Source of the DNA: Beroe forskalii
Lineage: Eukaryota > Ctenophora > Nuda > Beroida > Beroidae
Length of the DNA: 64,000 nucleotides
Direction: 5' to 3'
NCBI GenBank assembly: GCA_011033025.1
Contig: WFMF01000096.1
Coordinates: forward strand, 310,001-374,000
Shown: piece by piece, positions 60,519 through 64,000 of the stretch
Layout: each line of letters starts with the position of its first letter
Position numbering within the stretch: position 1 is the stretch's first letter
Program-made: the position numbers and the translations under genes
Notes under the pieces: model-generated
The model's database searches: none
What the model was told of the DNA's origin: nothing
The model's input: only the letters and a program-made list of their open reading frames with translations

Positions 60519-63500
60519 TTCCTCAAGGGCACTAAGCGTACGTCAGGGCACTCAAGGGCACTACGTCAGGGCACTGGGGCACTACGTCAGGGCACTGGGG
60601 CACTGAGGAACTCCATTAGGTCACCTGTTTACAATGTCTATTTACCATTATGTTAACTTTAATATTAATTAACTCTCAAACCCTGCTTATTACTAGGTTC
60701 AGTTCCTTATACTTTAACTTCTTACTCTGAAAATATATCTGACTAGGGTTATATCTCAGCTCTAATTGATGGTTCATTAGGGGAAGCAGTAAGCCCAAAG
60801 CCTTGTGACCCTGCATTTTGCCATCAATCCAGAGCCTACCATGGACACAAGGTAGTAGGCCTCCTCAAAGGATATACCTGAACCTAGGAAAATAAATTTT
60901 CTCACATTAAAAACTCTGACCTCTATTCGGATCTAATTTACCTCATTTAATGATATCTATAACTCAAGTCTGTGTGGGATTATTTGTTTAGAATATATTT
61001 ATTAATTAGGAGTGAAGAATGAGATGCAAAATAAACATTTGTTTTATTCTGAACATTTGTTTTATTCTGCTTTACCTCATTAATTTGACTCGGTTTACTT
61101 GCTCCATTTACAGTTACTGTATTTAGTGAATGTACACGGGTTACAATAACAAACACCTTGAAATCTGCACAATATTGTAAATGTAATTACTGTACAAATT
61201 TGAAAACCGTTATATCATAGAAAATGCATGTCATGTGTCAGGTATGGAATGTGGTTACTATGCATTTTTGAGAGTACAATTACATTTAACTATAACGATG
61301 TACACCATGAGTTGTACCTCTTTCATCATATTTATTTTGTACATTTTGTATGGCATTGGTCGGTCGTTCCAGTTCAGTGTTCACAGAGTGCATTCTGCTA
61401 TATACCTACACTAGTGTCACTACTGATTCTGACTCTCAATTTATGGTTGCGTGGTTATGAATATGTGGTCTATACCTTTTGATTAAGTGCTTACCTTTTG
61501 ACCCAGTGATTATCTTTTGATCAAGTGATTTAGATCATGTGTTCCTCAGTTTCAATTTCTTGTATAAACTTGATCACATTATTCATGTGATCAAGTCTAT
61601 ACAAGGTATAGAAACAGGGGCTCCATACAGGACATAGCTATTGCATAGTTGTTCAAATGTCTTGGAAACATTGACAAACACTATTATAAACTAATATTCT
61701 TGTTCTCAGCAGAATCTTCTGATAAAAAATGCTTCAGAAATATGGTAGTTGATATTTGTAATAAAAGTAATGGAGATGACTGTTATGTTGCTAAATGCTG
61801 AAATGGGGGTCTTAAATTATTATACTTAAGTTATTAAACTTAATTGTTTACTTTATTTTCTTAACTTATTATTTTTATCTAATTTATTAACATATTAACT
61901 TATTAGTGATGGTTTTTTGACATGATCCCCATGAGAATTTGACATTAATCAAGTATGGTTCTTTTTGCCTACAACAAGAGGCTGGCTCTGCCATATAGAT
62001 TCATTTATTTATTTATTTATTTATTTTATTGCAACGAATGTGATTATACAGCCAAGATTTAGATTGATTCCGTTGTCTGGTGAGCTGTGCTTGATGGTCA
62101 GTTCTTCCAGTTCGTCTCTCACATAAAGACTAGCTTATATAACATCAAATTGGAAATGTAACAGTATTGTGTGAGCATCAATTGTCAAATGCAAGGAAAC
62201 ATTTCTATCAGACACAGGGTATAAAGCCAACTTTTGTCGTGGTGCTAATGTGTGTCTCAGTGCCTGATTGTTATTGACCTTCTGAGTGCCACACAGTCAG
62301 ATTTTCTATAATATCATGTTTTGGAAACTAAACCTATATCTAAGATTTTAATGAATTCCTTAAGTAGAAATATCACATTTTGAATTTTAGCCACCACTGC
62401 CCCATGTTGAAAGAGACAATCATTAGGCATTATTTAAATGTTTTGAATACTTGATTAATAGACAGTGAATGTCAAGTGTATGTTATGCCTACGTGAAGAG
62501 GCTAGATAGTGTAGGCTCATGTTTATACTATCACCAGATTTAATAATAATAATAATAATAATCTCAGTGCCTTACCATGGTGAACTCATTGAAGTTCCAT
62601 GCTGTACGACATGTAACTTCAACATCCTAAACTTAGTGCCCCAGAGTGCCCTAAAAAAGTGCCCTCAAGTGCCCTGACGTAGTTGGAATTTACAGAAGGC
62701 GCAAACATGTATTAACAAACAGCTGTCATATATGTACGACATATGTACGTGTATGAAAGCATGAATGATTCGAAAACATTGTGAGTAGGGTGTGGACTGT
62801 GGTGTGCACCAACATCCACGCACATTTCAACCATGCAATAAGAATATGTTTTTTGACTGGTGCTACAAGTCCTACGGAGTGCTACGAAGCAGTTGGCATC
62901 AGGAATATCAAAGGTAACAGGCTACACACAGGACTAGAAAGGCCCCACTAAGCCACTGGTGTTTTCAGGCTATCGACGAAATTTTGCAGTGGTGGTATGT
63001 GACGGGTTTGCGGGATCTTTATGAGAGGGTGGGGATTGTTATGTGCCCGTGAAGCCGTAATTGTATGCTGGCTGGCGTACTACATATGATACGATGAAAA
63101 CCTCTGTTACCTGCTGTCTCATCATAAACTTAAAACATTGGGAAAAGACACCATGAATGCATGAGGTTAAAGTCCTCATTCCGCTTACAGTTACACATCA
63201 GCATGACACACGGTCACACAGACAGACACCACCAATGACTACCCAAATACCTGGCCCTGACTGTCTTTAAATCAATTTAAGTATGTAGTATGTACATGCT
63301 CAATTGTCATTACAATTGGTACATTGTATAAATCAGCACTAGATCAATTCATCAAAATGTAGGTAAATAGCGGTATCTGTATAGGCAGAATGCACTCTGT
63401 ATAGGCAGTATTATAGGAAGAATGTGCTCTGTGAACACTGAACGACCGACCATACAAAATGTACAAAATTTAAATGGAGAATGAAGGGGCACCATGACCA

Positions 63501-63947
63501 CTCACGGTGTACATCGCCAGTTGCAACAACTCTCAAAAATGCATAAGGCATATTAACCACATTCCATTCACGGGGCGACATCACATGACATACATTGGCT
63601 ATGATAGTGATACAGTTTATAAATGTACGCAGTAAATGCAATGAGGGGAATGTGCTGATCAAAGGTGTTTGTTATTGTGCCTGTGTACTTTCGCGAAATA
63701 CAGCTGGTAAACCAGCTTAAATCTGTAGGGTGAATAAATACCGCAAATAATTAACATATTTATGAATAAACATGTCAACTAACTGAGTGCCATTACAAAG
63801 TGCCCAAGTGCCCTAACTTAGTGCCCCAGTGCCCTAATGTAGTGCCCTAAGTGCCCTAATGTAGTGCCCTAAGTGCCCTAACGTAGTGCCCTAAGTGCCC
63901 TAACGTAGTGCCCTAGTGCCCTTCAGTGCCCTGACGCTACAAGGTTC
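60519..63947. mobile_element. Third inverted-repeat element with AGTGCCC word arrays at its ends
   Basis: GGGCACT words cluster at 60528-60605 and their inverse, AGTGCCCTAA(C/T)GT, at 63780-63940, with a minor cluster at 62640-62690. Inside, 61215-61400 and 63410-63605 are inverted copies sharing GGAATGTGGTTA.TATGC and GTCGGTCGTTC..GTTCA. No protein recognised. This is the same architecture as the 36-44 kb element, with different sequence. Confidence 0.78.
61490..63400. other. Interior of the third element; no gene seen
   Basis: AT-rich. It includes (TTTA)n at 62004-62026 and (AAT)n at 62541-62560, and no supported reading frame. Confidence 0.5.
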
Positions 63948-64000
63948 TTTGAAAAATTGTGTGCTTTTGACGGAATTTGTATAGAAAGTTGAAGCGCACA

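Larger units (their letters stand above)
51640..60540 (-). mobile_element. LINE-3: CR1-like non-LTR retrotransposon, split by two later insertions
   Basis: Reading on the minus strand, 60540-60070 carries ORF1-like remnants with a PHD-type finger (CENCSKDIFTHQKVLMCSSC, then HHKC). 59870-59067 encodes the endonuclease (FDILAITETNI; CIDNIFVSNIDYLL; S-H-H in place of S-D-H). 58700-58500 is the linker. 55925-55086 is RT (NYRPVSMLPSFGKIYEKII, FIDLSKAFDT, GVPQGSVLGPLLF, FADDTN). 55080-54460 and 52380-51900 are the thumb and C-terminus (FLYSGSTVWN). Frame breaks at about 59900 and 55094 and the SHH change indicate a dead copy. Confidence 0.9.

Overview
This is a window of an animal nuclear genome. 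It is AT-rich, genes are split by GT-AG introns, and the conserved proteins (40S ribosomal protein S15, PDCD2, condensin-II subunit G2) are metazoan-like. The LINE content and divergence suggest an invertebrate, but I could not fix the phylum. There is no operon, CRISPR or bacterial content. About the first half carries genes, almost all on the minus strand. The second half is nearly all transposable elements and satellite-bearing inverted repeats.

Layout. 1-374 is the 3' end of a STE/MAP3K-like kinase (plus strand). The last 75 bases of its coding region are also unit 1 of a very homogeneous 96-bp tandem array running to about 3.9 kb. A foldback element follows at about 4.07-4.8 kb. Gene Y (10807 to 5111, minus, five exons, 503 aa) is an unrecognised basic, SUMO-site-rich protein with a C-terminal coiled coil. 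One of its introns holds a near-perfect palindrome of about 1.07 kb. Gene X (14688 to 11840, minus, three exons, about 705 aa if one missing base is allowed) is an unrecognised Pro/Asn-rich coiled-coil protein. Two near-identical RPS15 genes (15743-16180 and 16839-17276, minus) flank a 230-bp palindrome. PDCD2 (20874 to 17740, minus, four exons, 347 aa) has a decayed mariner in intron 1. NCAPG2 (about 32460 to 21437, minus, at least twelve exons) fills 21-33 kb; its N-terminal exons are not securely found.

33-64 kb. This part holds a decayed LINE (34.4-34.9 kb) and a 7.7-kb inverted-repeat element with binary 11-bp satellite arrays (36.3-44.0 kb). LINE-1 (45.4-48.7 kb, minus) is split by a 220-bp SINE-like insert. 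A short related TAGCCTCC element lies at 48.8-49.1 kb. A nested stack follows: LINE-2 and a 2.6-kb TIR element, both inserted into LINE-3 (51.6-60.5 kb). A third satellite-ended inverted-repeat element (AGTGCCC words) occupies 60.5-63.95 kb.

The recognised host genes are housekeeping or cell-cycle functions: translation and ribosome biogenesis (RPS15, PDCD2) and mitotic chromosome structure (NCAPG2). I see no evidence that they form a pathway. The most unusual material is the set of three unrelated-sequence but same-architecture elements, whose ends are built from short G/C-rich words in inverted orientation, and the satellite born from a kinase stop-codon region.
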